From Pseudooceanicola endophyticus (lineage in GTDB: Bacteria > Pseudomonadota > Alphaproteobacteria > Rhodobacterales > Rhodobacteraceae): a DNA stretch of 64,000 bases. Both the position numbers and the translations under genes were made by a program. The number at the start of each line of letters is the position of its first letter. Position 1 is the first letter of the stretch. This document shows, piece after piece, positions 39,997-46,173 of the stretch. Where the stretch lies: contig NZ_JAHIAB010000002.1 of assembly GCF_018760365.1 (NCBI RefSeq), positions 372,001-436,000 of the forward strand, in the 5' to 3' direction. Below the pieces are notes generated by a model, which searched no databases, was not told the DNA's origin, and was given only the letters and a program-made list of their open reading frames with translations.

Positions 39997-40154
39997 AGTT
40001 CGATCAGTTCCTTGAGGTCGTCAGGGTGCAGGCGTGCGGCGCGCCCGATGCGGATGGTCTTGCCGTGGTGATCGGCGGCGCGGCGCAGGCTCTCGACGGG
40101 GACGCCGAGCTGTGCCGCCGCGCTGGATATGGACAGCAGCCGGGGCAGGGTCAT
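39804..40154 (-). CDS. Excisionase-like DNA-binding protein
   Basis: 116 residues. The first 55 residues form a MerR/AlpA-type winged helix (LLSISSAAAQLGVPVESLRRAADHHGKTIRIGRAARLHPDDLKELIELC), as in phage excisionases. The rest is disordered and Ser/Thr/Arg-rich, and is read from DNA that also encodes the integrase N-terminus in another frame. The start overlaps the stop of the preceding gene (ATGA). Excisionase role is inferred from fold and position beside int. Confidence 0.65.
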   Translation of the reverse strand: MTLPRLLSISSAAAQLGVPVESLRRAADHHGKTIRIGRAARLHPDDLKELIELCRVAPKAPASTGEHVKTDRQSGRSATEPFAFRPAQQAAQRLKGCSPSTSKGSTAPTGRRDRKS

Positions 40155-40333
40155 GCGATAAACTCCTGCCGCATCCCGCGCAGCATCTTGCGCATTTCGG
40201 TTGCCAGGGCACGGCAGACGCGGCGCAGGTGGGGATTGTCGGTTTCGTCCGCGATCCTCTGAGCCTTGTCCTTGGCCTCTTTCAGGCGGGTGTATTCGTC
40301 ATACATGGGCGTTTCCTCGGGGCGGTGGGTCAT
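40151..40333 (-). CDS. Small phage protein, 60 residues
   Basis: The ATG at 40333 overlaps the stop of the methyltransferase-like gene (ATGA); a second in-frame ATG at 40306 has GAGGA ten bases upstream and would give 51 residues. The sequence MYDEYTRLKEAKDKAQRIADETDNPHLRRVCRALATEMRKML is all-helical and highly charged. No family recognised. It is part of the leftward operon, and its stop overlaps the excisionase start. Confidence 0.6.
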   Translation of the reverse strand: MTHRPEETPMYDEYTRLKEAKDKAQRIADETDNPHLRRVCRALATEMRKMLRGMRQEFIA

Positions 40334-40995
40334 GCCGCCACCGCCTGCAGCGCATGGGCGCCCCACTGGTCGGCGGCAGCTGCGGCCAGTCCCTCGAAGG
40401 TCCGGCTGCGGATCTTCCAGCGGTCGGGGCCGGGCGGGGCGCGGTGGATCGCGGACCAGGCGGCGTGGCTTTGCGGATCGGTGGCCCGGCGGGGCGGTGT
40501 CAGCCGGTGGGTGGCCTGCAGCGCGGGCAGGCCGCGCAGGTAGAAGCCGGTCGCCTTGAAGAACGGTTCTCCGAACCACCAGGGCTGGACGATCTGCGGA
40601 CGCGGCAGGTCGGCGGGGAGGCGTTCGCGGGCATGGCGGTGCATCACCGGGTTCTCGATGGCGATCCGCGGCACCTGGGCGTGCCAGCAGGCGGCGAAGA
40701 GGGCCGCGCCTTCGTCCAGTTCGGCCCACATCTGGGCGCGAGTCTTGCCGCGCGGCGGGACATGCAGCCAGCGGACACCGCTGTTGCAGAGCCGCGTGCA
40801 GGGCGGGTGCATGACGGCCAGCAGGTCCCAGCCGTCATTCAGGTGGTCGCGGATGTCGCCGGTGATGTGGCGGTTGCTGCCGTCTTCTGAAGGCAGGAGG
40901 TCGCAGGACCAGACATCATGGCCACGGGCCGCAAAGGCGCGACGCATGACTCCGCTGGTCTCGCAACCGATGAGGATGCGAAGGGATTGGGTCAT
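40330..40995 (-). CDS. Cytosine-C5 DNA methyltransferase-like protein
   Basis: 221 residues. It begins LRILIGCETSGVMRRAFAARGHDVWSCDLLP, the SAM-binding motif I of C5-methyltransferases (FxGxGG replaced by IGCETSG), has the catalytic motif IV MHPPCTRLCNSG (Pro64-Pro65-Cys66) and motif VI IAIENPVM (Glu114). The target-recognition region is very short, as in the compact phage forms. It may protect phage DNA or alter host methylation. Located in the leftward lysogeny operon, 30 bases after a small membrane-protein gene. Confidence 0.75.
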   Translation of the reverse strand: MTQSLRILIGCETSGVMRRAFAARGHDVWSCDLLPSEDGSNRHITGDIRDHLNDGWDLLAVMHPPCTRLCNSGVRWLHVPPRGKTRAQMWAELDEGAALFAACWHAQVPRIAIENPVMHRHARERLPADLPRPQIVQPWWFGEPFFKATGFYLRGLPALQATHRLTPPRRATDPQSHAAWSAIHRAPPGPDRWKIRSRTFEGLAAAAADQWGAHALQAVAA

Positions 40996-41025
40996 AGGTT
41001 TTCTCGAAAGATCCGGCGGGGCCGG

Positions 41026-41160
41026 TCAGGGATGCGGGGGAATGGCTGAGGCCAGCCGCAGGCCGATTGCGATCAGCCCGGTGATCAGGCCGCAGAGGTA
41101 AAGCAAGGCGCCGGCCCGGGCGGCCCAGATGCCAAGCCGCCGGCTGCGGCGCAGGTTCAT
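41026..41160 (-). CDS. 44-residue membrane micro-protein
   Basis: ATG at 41160 overlaps the NYN gene stop (ATGA), so translation is coupled. The sequence begins with a basic MNLRRSRRLG, then has a single long hydrophobic helix (IWAARAGALLYLCGLITGLIAIGL, about residues 11-34) and ends SAIPPHP. It is too short for standard gene callers. Small single-span proteins in lysogeny operons can act in superinfection exclusion or host modification; that is inference. Confidence 0.55.
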   Translation of the reverse strand: MNLRRSRRLGIWAARAGALLYLCGLITGLIAIGLRLASAIPPHP

Positions 41161-41708
41161 GCGGCGGCGCTGGCGCGTTCGGGGCGGGAAATTAGCGGGC
41201 GCAGGTCTTCGAGGTCCAGGAAGGTGTCGGCGGCCCGGCGCAGCTCGTCCGCCGCGAAGGGGCTGGGCTTGGTCTTCATGGACGACACCACCGTCACCCG
41301 GACGCCCTTGGACTGCAGATCCTGCACCAGCGGCGCGAAATCACGGTTCCCGGTGAAGAGCGCCATGTGCGTGATGCGGGGGGCAAGGTTCACCGCCGTC
41401 AGTGCCAGATCCACATCGGTATTGCCCCGGAAGCGGCGGCGGCCTTCGTCGTCGGTGAATTCGCGCGCCGGCTTCGCGATGACGTTCCAGCCGTTGTAGT
41501 CGAGCCAGTCGACCAGCGGGCGCAGGGCCACATGTTCGCCCTCGGCGGTGCTGATCGGCGTGAAGTAGCTGGCACGCAGCAGGCGCCCGGTCTGGGACAG
41601 CAGCCCCATCAGGCGCTTGTAATCCACGTCGATGCCCAGGGCGCGGGCGGTGGCATAGAAATTCGGGCCGTCGATCAGGGCGGCGGCGGTGTCGGTGGGG
41701 TGGAACAT
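41157..41708 (-). CDS. NYN-domain (PIN-like, LabA/DUF88 type) nuclease
   Basis: 183 residues from ATG 41708 (GGAGGA eight bases upstream). The PIN-like fold is indicated by AALIDGPNFYATARALGID with Asp13, an FRGNTDVDLALTAVNLA acid pair near 96-100, and HMALFTGNRDFAPLVQDLQSKGVRV with Asp near 124, which together form the metal site of LabA/NYN nucleases. These cut RNA or act as effectors; in prophages their job is unknown. It is in the middle of the overlapping leftward operon. Confidence 0.8.
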   Translation of the reverse strand: MFHPTDTAAALIDGPNFYATARALGIDVDYKRLMGLLSQTGRLLRASYFTPISTAEGEHVALRPLVDWLDYNGWNVIAKPAREFTDDEGRRRFRGNTDVDLALTAVNLAPRITHMALFTGNRDFAPLVQDLQSKGVRVTVVSSMKTKPSPFAADELRRAADTFLDLEDLRPLISRPERASAAA

Positions 41709-41710
41709 GG

Positions 41711-41971
41711 TCAATCCTCCGGGAATGTGGGGGCGGGATGCGCAAGCCTGACGCTCAGGATGCGGGCGCAATCGCGGTCCCTGCGGTCGCGCAGGGCAAG
41801 GCGGGCGAGGGTGGCGGTATCGGTCAGAAGGTTGCCGCCGTTCACAGGCACTGTTTCGGTGATCATCACGCCGTCCGGGCGGCGAAAGGTCACCTGCAGG
41901 TCGATGTCCGGGAAGAGGCCCGGGCGGGGCGGTTTGGCGGGGCGGTGCCGACGCAGAAGGGCGGTCAGCAT
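41711..41971 (-). CDS. Phage protein of unknown function, 86 residues
   Basis: The start ATG at 41971 overlaps the stop of the preceding micro-protein (TGATG). The sequence has an arginine/proline N-terminus and an all-beta-looking core (DIDLQVTFRRPDGVMITETVPVNGGNLLTDTATLARLAL). Not recognised. The 3' end contains the ribosome binding site of the NYN gene. Confidence 0.55.
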   Translation of the reverse strand: MLTALLRRHRPAKPPRPGLFPDIDLQVTFRRPDGVMITETVPVNGGNLLTDTATLARLALRDRRDRDCARILSVRLAHPAPTFPED

Positions 41972-42054
41972 CAGCGGCGCTGATAGAGCGACCAGACGAT
42001 GATGCCCGCATAGAGGATCGCCGCCGGGATCAGCACGGGAAGGGTCCAGCTCAT
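41971..42054 (-). CDS. 27-residue single-span membrane micro-protein
   Basis: ATG at 42054 overlaps the stop of the 130-residue gene (ATGA), and its own stop overlaps the next start (TGATG). The peptide is one hydrophobic helix (WTLPVLIPAAILYAGIIVW) with a basic YQRR end. Support comes from the double overlap and the membrane-like composition; translation is not proven. Confidence 0.5.
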   Translation of the reverse strand: MSWTLPVLIPAAILYAGIIVWSLYQRR

Positions 42055-42443
42055 GCACAATGCCCGTGGATTTCGGCCAGTACATCGGTGGCGGCCTCGC
42101 GTTCCTTCGGGGAGGGCGACAGACGCCGGATGATGTCGCAGGCGCGGGCAAGATCGCCCAGCGTGCCTTCCTCTGCGTGCAGCGCTGTGTGGCGGGCCCG
42201 TTCCAGCTGGCCTTCAAGGGCTGCGCTGCGCAGCGCCATGGCCAAGGCCGCCGGGTGGTCGCTGGCGGCGCGGCGCCAGGTCAGCAGTTCGGCGCAAAGG
42301 CCGGGCATCGTGTCGCCGAGGAAGTCGCGCGTTTCTGGCGTCATGCTGTTTTCAACGGCAAGATGTTCACGGGCGGCGAGATGAGCGAGACGCCCGTCGC
42401 TTGCCAGTGAAAGGGAATGTGTCGTGTCCAAATTCGCCTCCAT
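42051..42443 (-). CDS. First gene of the leftward phage operon, unknown function
   Basis: 130 residues, mostly helical (PETRDFLGDTMPGLCAELLTWRRAASDHPAALAMALRSAALEGQLERARHTALHAEEGTLGDL). The start at 42443 is only about nine bases from the predicted transcription start and lacks a Shine-Dalgarno, so it may be translated from a very short leader. A later Met at 42344 is possible. It is the gene most directly controlled by operators O1 and O2. Confidence 0.55.
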   Translation of the reverse strand: MEANLDTTHSLSLASDGRLAHLAAREHLAVENSMTPETRDFLGDTMPGLCAELLTWRRAASDHPAALAMALRSAALEGQLERARHTALHAEEGTLGDLARACDIIRRLSPSPKEREAATDVLAEIHGHCA

Positions 42444-42458
42444 CTGTTGGATGCCGGT

Positions 42459-42486
42459 AGAATATCCACGAAAAATGGACTGGCAA
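42459..42486 (-). promoter_or_regulatory. Leftward early promoter (PL-like)
   Basis: Minus-strand TTGCCA (42486-42481) and TATTCT (42464-42459) with a 16-base spacer. Operator O1 fills the spacer exactly, so repressor binding would block polymerase. Confidence 0.6.
42465..42479. promoter_or_regulatory. Operator O1, TCCA-N7-TGGA
   Basis: TCCACGAAAAATGGA, one of three perfect copies of a 15-bp half-site pair. It sits between the -35 and -10 of the leftward promoter. Confidence 0.7.
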
Positions 42487-42494
42487 GAAGAAAA

Positions 42495-42509
42495 TCCATA
42501 AACAATGGA
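42495..42509. promoter_or_regulatory. Operator O2, TCCA-N7-TGGA
   Basis: TCCATAAACAATGGA; extended symmetry gives AAATCCAT and ATGGATTT arms. It lies exactly 30 bp (about three helical turns) from O1, on the same DNA face, suiting cooperative repressor binding. Confidence 0.7.
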
Positions 42510-42781
42510 TTTTGACTGTTGCGCCTAACCGCAGAGTGAGCCTCTGGGCCGCAACTGAGCGGATATTTTGAGCCTGGAATTCGGGTTTTCTGAACGAACC
42601 TGAGGGTGAAGGCGCTCTGGCTATGTCATTGGGTTGCGCCCGTCGGATGCCGAGGGGGATCGGGCATTTAGCAACACTCTAGGGCGAAATGTCTCTGCTC
42701 ATGGCAATTTCGTGTTGAACCCGCCTCGCGTGACCTAAGGCGTCGAAGCCGCTTCCTGGGGACTAGGGCGGCAAGTCACGG
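42510..42781. other. Non-coding stretch between leftward operon and repressor
   Basis: About 270 bases with moderate GC. No ORF with a usable start, no further copy of the operator, and no strong hairpin until the terminator at 42782. Confidence 0.45.
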
Positions 42782-42809
42782 AAATAAAAGAACCGCCAGA
42801 AGGCGGTTC
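42782..42809 (-). terminator. Intrinsic terminator of the repressor gene
   Basis: GAACCGCC and GGCGGTTC with an AGAA loop; on the minus strand it is followed by TTTTATTTC. It lies about 80 bases after the repressor stop. Confidence 0.85.
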
Positions 42810-42890
42810 GAGGAGAAAGGAAGGTATGCAGAATGCAGGTGCCCGTACTTTATCGGATTGCCCGCGTCGCTGTGCGCCTTGGGGTGGACC

Positions 42891-43226
42891 TCAACTGGCT
42901 GTTTGATCCCATTCATCGTTTGCGCGCTGGAGGGCAGGGAACAGGGAGGCTTGAACATCGGCAGGAAGCTGGGCGAAATCGCCGTTCATGATGAAGTTAA
43001 AGTCGATCCGATGCGCCCTGTATAGGTAGCGCATCACGTCCCGGTTCGGGAACTGAAGCCCCTTTTCAATATTGTTGTAAGAAGTCTTCGAGACCCCGCA
43101 TCGCGTCGCGAACTCGGACTGCCTGTCAAAGCCAGCAGCATACCTGGCAGCCTTCACGCGGATCGCGCTGGCTTTGACGCCCATGTCGCTCTTATGGGCC
43201 AATTTTTCTTGTTCAAGAATATCCAT
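42891..43226 (-). CDS. XRE-family phage repressor (CI-like)
   Basis: 111 residues from Met 43226; a Met at 43256 would add ten residues. The HTH is clear: RVKAARYAAGFDRQSEFATRCGVSKTSYNNIEKGLQFPNRDVMRYLYRAHRIDFNFIMNGD, with the recognition helix around SKTSYNNIEKG. It lacks a peptidase (LexA-like) domain, so induction would not be by RecA-stimulated self-cleavage. It is flanked by operators on both sides (O1/O2 about 400 bp away, O3/O4 directly upstream) and is divergent from the Cro-like gene, the standard immunity layout. Confidence 0.8.
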   Translation of the reverse strand: MDILEQEKLAHKSDMGVKASAIRVKAARYAAGFDRQSEFATRCGVSKTSYNNIEKGLQFPNRDVMRYLYRAHRIDFNFIMNGDFAQLPADVQASLFPALQRANDEWDQTAS

Positions 43227-43276
43227 GCTGGTCAGTCGGCCTTCGACGTGTGTCACGGAGTCTGTTCTAACCGCTG

Positions 43277-43291
43277 TCCAGAAAATATGAA
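43277..43291. promoter_or_regulatory. Operator O4, degenerate TCCA-N7-TGAA
   Basis: TCCAGAAAATATGAA keeps the first half-site and the A-rich centre but has TGAA for TGGA. It is 40 bp from O3 (four helical turns) and overlaps the likely minus-strand promoter region of the repressor gene, so it may serve autoregulation. Confidence 0.45.
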
Positions 43292-43309
43292 CCTTCTGCG
43301 GGATGGACG

Positions 43310-43337
43310 TTGATAGTCCAAAAAAAATGGATTAACG
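43310..43337 (+). promoter_or_regulatory. Rightward early promoter (PR-like)
   Basis: TTGATA (43310-43315) and TTAACG (43332-43337) with a 16-base spacer filled by operator O3, the same geometry as the leftward promoter. The predicted start at about 43,344 falls on the ATG of the Cro-like gene (43345), so the message may be leaderless. Confidence 0.55.
43317..43331. promoter_or_regulatory. Operator O3, TCCA-N7-TGGA
   Basis: TCCAAAAAAAATGGA, with an A-tract centre. It sits inside the spacer of the rightward promoter. Confidence 0.7.
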
Positions 43338-43344
43338 CTGGCCT

Positions 43345-43626
43345 ATGTGCAGCGTTTCTGACATCTGTAACCGCCTGGGCCGTCGGCAGATTGCCGAACG
43401 TCTTGGGGTAGTGCCGACCACGGTGAGCAATGCAGCCGTGGCCGGCCTCTTCCCGGCAAAATGGTACCTGGTTCTGCGCGAAATGTGCGCGGCGGAAGGG
43501 ATCGACTGCCCGGAAGAGCTCTTCCGCTTCTCACGTGTGCAGAGCGTGGGGACTGAAGCGTTGGAGCCGGCAGAGGGACGTGGAGCCGATCACGCCGTCC
43601 AACTTGCGCATTGCACGCGATCTTAA
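43345..43626 (+). CDS. Cro-like HTH protein
   Basis: 93 residues. Residues 4-50 form an HTH (SDICNRLGRRQIAERLGVVPTTVSNAAVAGLFPAKWYLVLREMCAAEGIDC), like the YdaS/Cro group. The last 30 residues are unstructured. There is no Shine-Dalgarno before the ATG and the promoter start coincides with it, so it may be a leaderless message. It is divergent from the repressor across O3/O4 and is expected to oppose it. Confidence 0.7.
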   Translation: MCSVSDICNRLGRRQIAERLGVVPTTVSNAAVAGLFPAKWYLVLREMCAAEGIDCPEELFRFSRVQSVGTEALEPAEGRGADHAVQLAHCTRS

Positions 43627-43644
43627 CAGGAAAAGAGGTTGCCC

Positions 43645-44112
43645 ATGACGGACTACCGGAAGGTGACGCAAGCCAGCATGAGATCCATTCTCGACTGGTT
43701 CGGGTGCTATGACGCGGCTGCCGACTGCATCGCCGCGAGGTGGGGCGGCAGTGCCAACAAGGCCACGATCAGCAAGAAGGTCTCGGGTCTGCTGGACTGG
43801 ACGGTGGCCGATGTCATCGCCCTGGAAGACGCGCGGGGCCAGTACCCGGTGACGCGCCTGCTGGCCCGGCGCGTAGAGGAACAGGACGAAGTGCTGTCCG
43901 GCTCTCTCCTGTCGGATGGCTCCGAGATTGCGAAGGAATGCGGCGAGGCGATCCACGCCATCCTGCGGGCCCATGAATCCAGCCATGGCGATGATGTCGC
44001 GCGGGCCATCGCGGAACTGGACGAAGCGCTGGCTCCGATGCGCACGGCGCGGACGCGACTGGTCGGGATGCTGGATGGTGGCCCGCGTGGCCGGATGGCG
44101 GCTGCGGAATGA
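43645..44112 (+). CDS. Phage CII-like regulatory protein
   Basis: 155 residues from ATG 43645 (AGAGG upstream; the TTG at 43639 is less likely). The N-terminal part has YDAAADCIAARWGGSANKATISKKVSGLLDWTVADVIALEDARGQYPVTRLLARR, a pattern seen in phage CII/YdfX-type regulators in which an HTH is followed by an 'ALED' helix. A helical tail ends in Arg/Gly. It follows the Cro-like gene by 18 bases, as cII follows cro. The role in lysis-lysogeny choice is inferred from order. Confidence 0.6.
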   Translation: MTDYRKVTQASMRSILDWFGCYDAAADCIAARWGGSANKATISKKVSGLLDWTVADVIALEDARGQYPVTRLLARRVEEQDEVLSGSLLSDGSEIAKECGEAIHAILRAHESSHGDDVARAIAELDEALAPMRTARTRLVGMLDGGPRGRMAAAE

Positions 44113-44126
44113 GGGGACCTTTCACC

Positions 44127-44219
44127 ATGGGGGTGCTGTTGAACTCCAATTTCGCCACCCCCGAAAAATTGCCCGTAGAGGCCCATCTCGGGGTCTGGGC
44201 AGGGGTGGTGCCGGAATGA
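44127..44219 (+). CDS. 30-codon phage ORF
   Basis: ATG 44127 with GAGGGGAC about eight bases upstream, ending at TGA that overlaps the ATG of the next gene (ATGA). The peptide has a hydrophobic start and a Trp/Val-rich end (HLGVWAGVVPE). It is probably a small accessory protein or a coupling leader; support is only ribosome binding site and overlap. Confidence 0.4.
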   Translation: MGVLLNSNFATPEKLPVEAHLGVWAGVVPE

Positions 44220-44611
44220 GCAGACTCGCAAATGCACCGGCGGTGCATTTTGATCTTGAGCCTTTTCGGGCCTTTGCGACCCGCGAACTGGGGCAGACGC
44301 TGCTTTCGCCCGCCGGGGTCTGCATGAACCCGGCGTGCAGCTGCCCCTTTGTGCCTTGCCGCCCATGGCAGGCCTACTGCAGCGACACTTGCCGCAAAGC
44401 GGACGAAGCCGAAATGCGCCGCGTCGGCCAGCGGGCCGCGCCCGCGTTGCTGGCCTGGCGGCTGGGCAAGTACGAGATCCGCGACGAAGCCCTGCGCGAC
44501 CTGTCGCGTGCGGGCCGTCGCTACATCGGCCAGCTGCAAACCGAATGGCTGACCAGCCGCCAGAACCGCGCGCAAGCGGCCAAGAGCCCCGGAAGGGGGC
44601 CGGGCTTATGA
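44216..44611 (+). CDS. Cys-rich phage protein (zinc-binding motif)
   Basis: 131 residues from ATG 44216. A cluster of six Cys lies at 36, 41, 43, 48, 55 and 59 (CMNPACSCPFVPCRPWQAYCSDTCR), which resembles a MYND/treble-clef-like zinc site of the kind seen in small phage proteins before the replication genes. The rest is helical and arginine-rich (LAWRLGKYEIRDEALRDLSRAGRRYIG). No exact family name. It overlaps its upstream neighbour. Confidence 0.6.
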   Translation: MSRLANAPAVHFDLEPFRAFATRELGQTLLSPAGVCMNPACSCPFVPCRPWQAYCSDTCRKADEAEMRRVGQRAAPALLAWRLGKYEIRDEALRDLSRAGRRYIGQLQTEWLTSRQNRAQAAKSPGRGPGL

Positions 44612-44645
44612 GACAAACCGAATTTCAATCGAGTGAGGTGAGGGC

Positions 44646-45302
44646 ATGACAGACTTCGAACGTCAGCCGGACATGTGGCCGCTGAAACGTGGCGAGACAT
44701 TGTCCAACCACGACTGGTTTCCACTCTATGGGCACCGGTTCCTGGGCTCTTCCTTCGTCCGCAAGGCGGTATTGCAGGGGCGACGGGCAGACATCGGCAC
44801 CGCGATGATCCTCTGGGCGGAAGCCATGCGGGAAGATCCTGCGGGAACATTGCCGACGGATGACGAAGAACTGGCGTCTCTTGCCCGCTTCCAATCGGTA
44901 GAGGATTGGTTGGAGGTGAGGGAGGGAGTGCTGCACGGCTGGGAATTTGTCTTCGTTGAGGATGAACGAACGGGTGAGACGCAGCGCCGCCTTGGGCATC
45001 CGGGCTTCATGCAGGGCGTCGTGCTGCAGATGCACAAGCGCAAGATCAGTCGCGATGCAGGGCGAGAAATGCGTAACCTGGCGGTCAAAAAAAGTCGGAT
45101 CAAAAAGAAGATGGAAGAACTGCAGGTACGCGAACCGCTATTGTCGGACAGCCGGGCGTTGCACGCGATGGCAGAGTTCTTCGAGCAGTCCGACCTGCAC
45201 ATTACCCATGACAATGTCCGGAGCGCCATGGTAGAGGTGCTTGGCTATTCGGGTGATGTGATGCCATTTCCTACGGCAGGTCGCCGCCCGGCAGGGCGCT
45301 GA
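44646..45302 (+). CDS. DUF1376-like phage replication protein
   Basis: 218 residues. The N-terminal 70 residues resemble DUF1376, the domain at the start of many phage replication initiators: HDWFPLYGHRFLGSSFVRKAVLQGRRADIGTAMILWAEAMREDPAGTLPTDDEELASLARF. A lysine-rich middle (KKSRIKKKMEEL) and a short tail follow. The stop codon TGA (45300-45302) is part of the first unit of an iteron array, so the gene runs directly into the putative origin it may recognise. This placement parallels lambda O. Initiator function is inference. Confidence 0.65.
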   Translation: MTDFERQPDMWPLKRGETLSNHDWFPLYGHRFLGSSFVRKAVLQGRRADIGTAMILWAEAMREDPAGTLPTDDEELASLARFQSVEDWLEVREGVLHGWEFVFVEDERTGETQRRLGHPGFMQGVVLQMHKRKISRDAGREMRNLAVKKSRIKKKMEELQVREPLLSDSRALHAMAEFFEQSDLHITHDNVRSAMVEVLGYSGDVMPFPTAGRRPAGR

Positions 45303-45395
45303 AATCACGCTGAAATCGACGTGAAACACTGCTGAAATCAACTGAAATGTAGCTGAAACGCTGCTGAAATATTTCAGATAGTCACACTGAAATCG
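45298..45395 (+). repeat. Iteron array GCTGAAATC, 11-bp period
   Basis: TGAAA units start at 45300, 45311, 45322, 45333, 45343, 45354, 45365 and 45388, so seven follow each other at 10-11 bp. Most read GCTGAAAT(C). The seventh forms a palindrome CTGAAATATTTCAG (45364-45377) with an inverted unit. Spacing of one helical turn puts all units on one DNA face. Confidence 0.8.
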
Positions 45396-45445
45396 CCCTA
45401 TAGGACATAATAACAGATAACAAAACAAAACACCTTTCACGCGGT
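45396..45445. other. AT-rich region next to the iterons, candidate origin unwinding element
   Basis: CTATAGGACATAATAACAGA followed by TAACAAAACAAAACACC: about 45 bases with very low GC in a high-GC prophage, directly after the iterons. The combination iterons plus AT-rich stretch is the usual layout of a replication origin. A GTGCG-GAC-CGCAC palindrome follows at about 45,445. Confidence 0.55.
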
Positions 45446-45585
45446 GCGGACCGCACGGGGTGTGGATAAGTTTTGTGGTCCTGGCAGGCTGATAAGATCA
45501 GACGAATAGCCATATCAAACCGCCCCCCATTCCCGCCTCTCGCAAATTTCAGACCGGGGCAGTGCAGAGAAACAGGGACATCACC

Positions 45586-46173
45586 ATGGACAGTGCAGAA
45601 CAGGCAGAGGGTGCCCGCAGGGTGCGGGCGTTGCTGGTCGAGCCATTGCAGCGGCGGGGGTTGGTGAAGCCTTCGGCCATGACCAAGGACCAATTCGCGG
45701 CGATGCTGGACGACATGTGCGCCCGGCTGGCCTACATGAGCGCGGGCAGCATTGCCGCCCTGGAAGAGGAAGCCGCCGGGATGGCCAGCGGCAAGGATCG
45801 GGATCGCTTCCCCATCGCGCAGCGCATCCTGGAAAAGGCCTCGGACATCGAACCGCCGGGCGATGACGCCTCGCCGCTGATCCGGGCCGTCTTCGCCAAT
45901 CAGGTGGGGCATGAGGCGCTGGCCGGGGGCTGGGCGCCCGAACTGCTGGCCGAGGTTCGCCGGACGCGGAAATGGCCGGGCAAGTACACCCTCAGTCAGG
46001 TGCGCGCGCAGGCCGATGACGCGCTGCGCAAGATGACCCGCCTGCGCGAGTTCGAAGGGCAGGGGCAGGCGCTGACGCAGGAGGAAAGCACCTGGCTGCA
46101 GCGGCGGCGCGACGCGCTGGCGAAGTGCCGGCGGATCGCGGACCTGGGCCAGATGGCAGAGGGCGGCGCATGA
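45586..46173 (+). CDS. Phage protein of unknown function before the NusG-like gene
   Basis: 195 residues from ATG 45586. Nearly all-helical, with RVRALLVEPLQRRGLVKPSAMTKDQFAAMLDDMCARLAYMS and a C-terminal KYTLSQVRAQADDALRKMTRLREFEGQGQALTQEESTWLQRRRDALAKC. I do not recognise a family. Its stop overlaps the NusG-like start (ATGA), suggesting joint function or at least coupled translation. Confidence 0.55.
   Translation: MDSAEQAEGARRVRALLVEPLQRRGLVKPSAMTKDQFAAMLDDMCARLAYMSAGSIAALEEEAAGMASGKDRDRFPIAQRILEKASDIEPPGDDASPLIRAVFANQVGHEALAGGWAPELLAEVRRTRKWPGKYTLSQVRAQADDALRKMTRLREFEGQGQALTQEESTWLQRRRDALAKCRRIADLGQMAEGGA

Noticed and set aside
38140-42595. GAATTCGGGTTT shared at about 38,143 and 42,579 as possible att repeat
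   Set aside because: Only 12 bp, lies inside the immunity region at one end, and gives a nonsensical phage boundary; probably chance.
42776-42958. 60-residue minus-strand ORF after the repressor
   Set aside because: It overlaps the 3' end of the repressor gene and reads through its intrinsic terminator.
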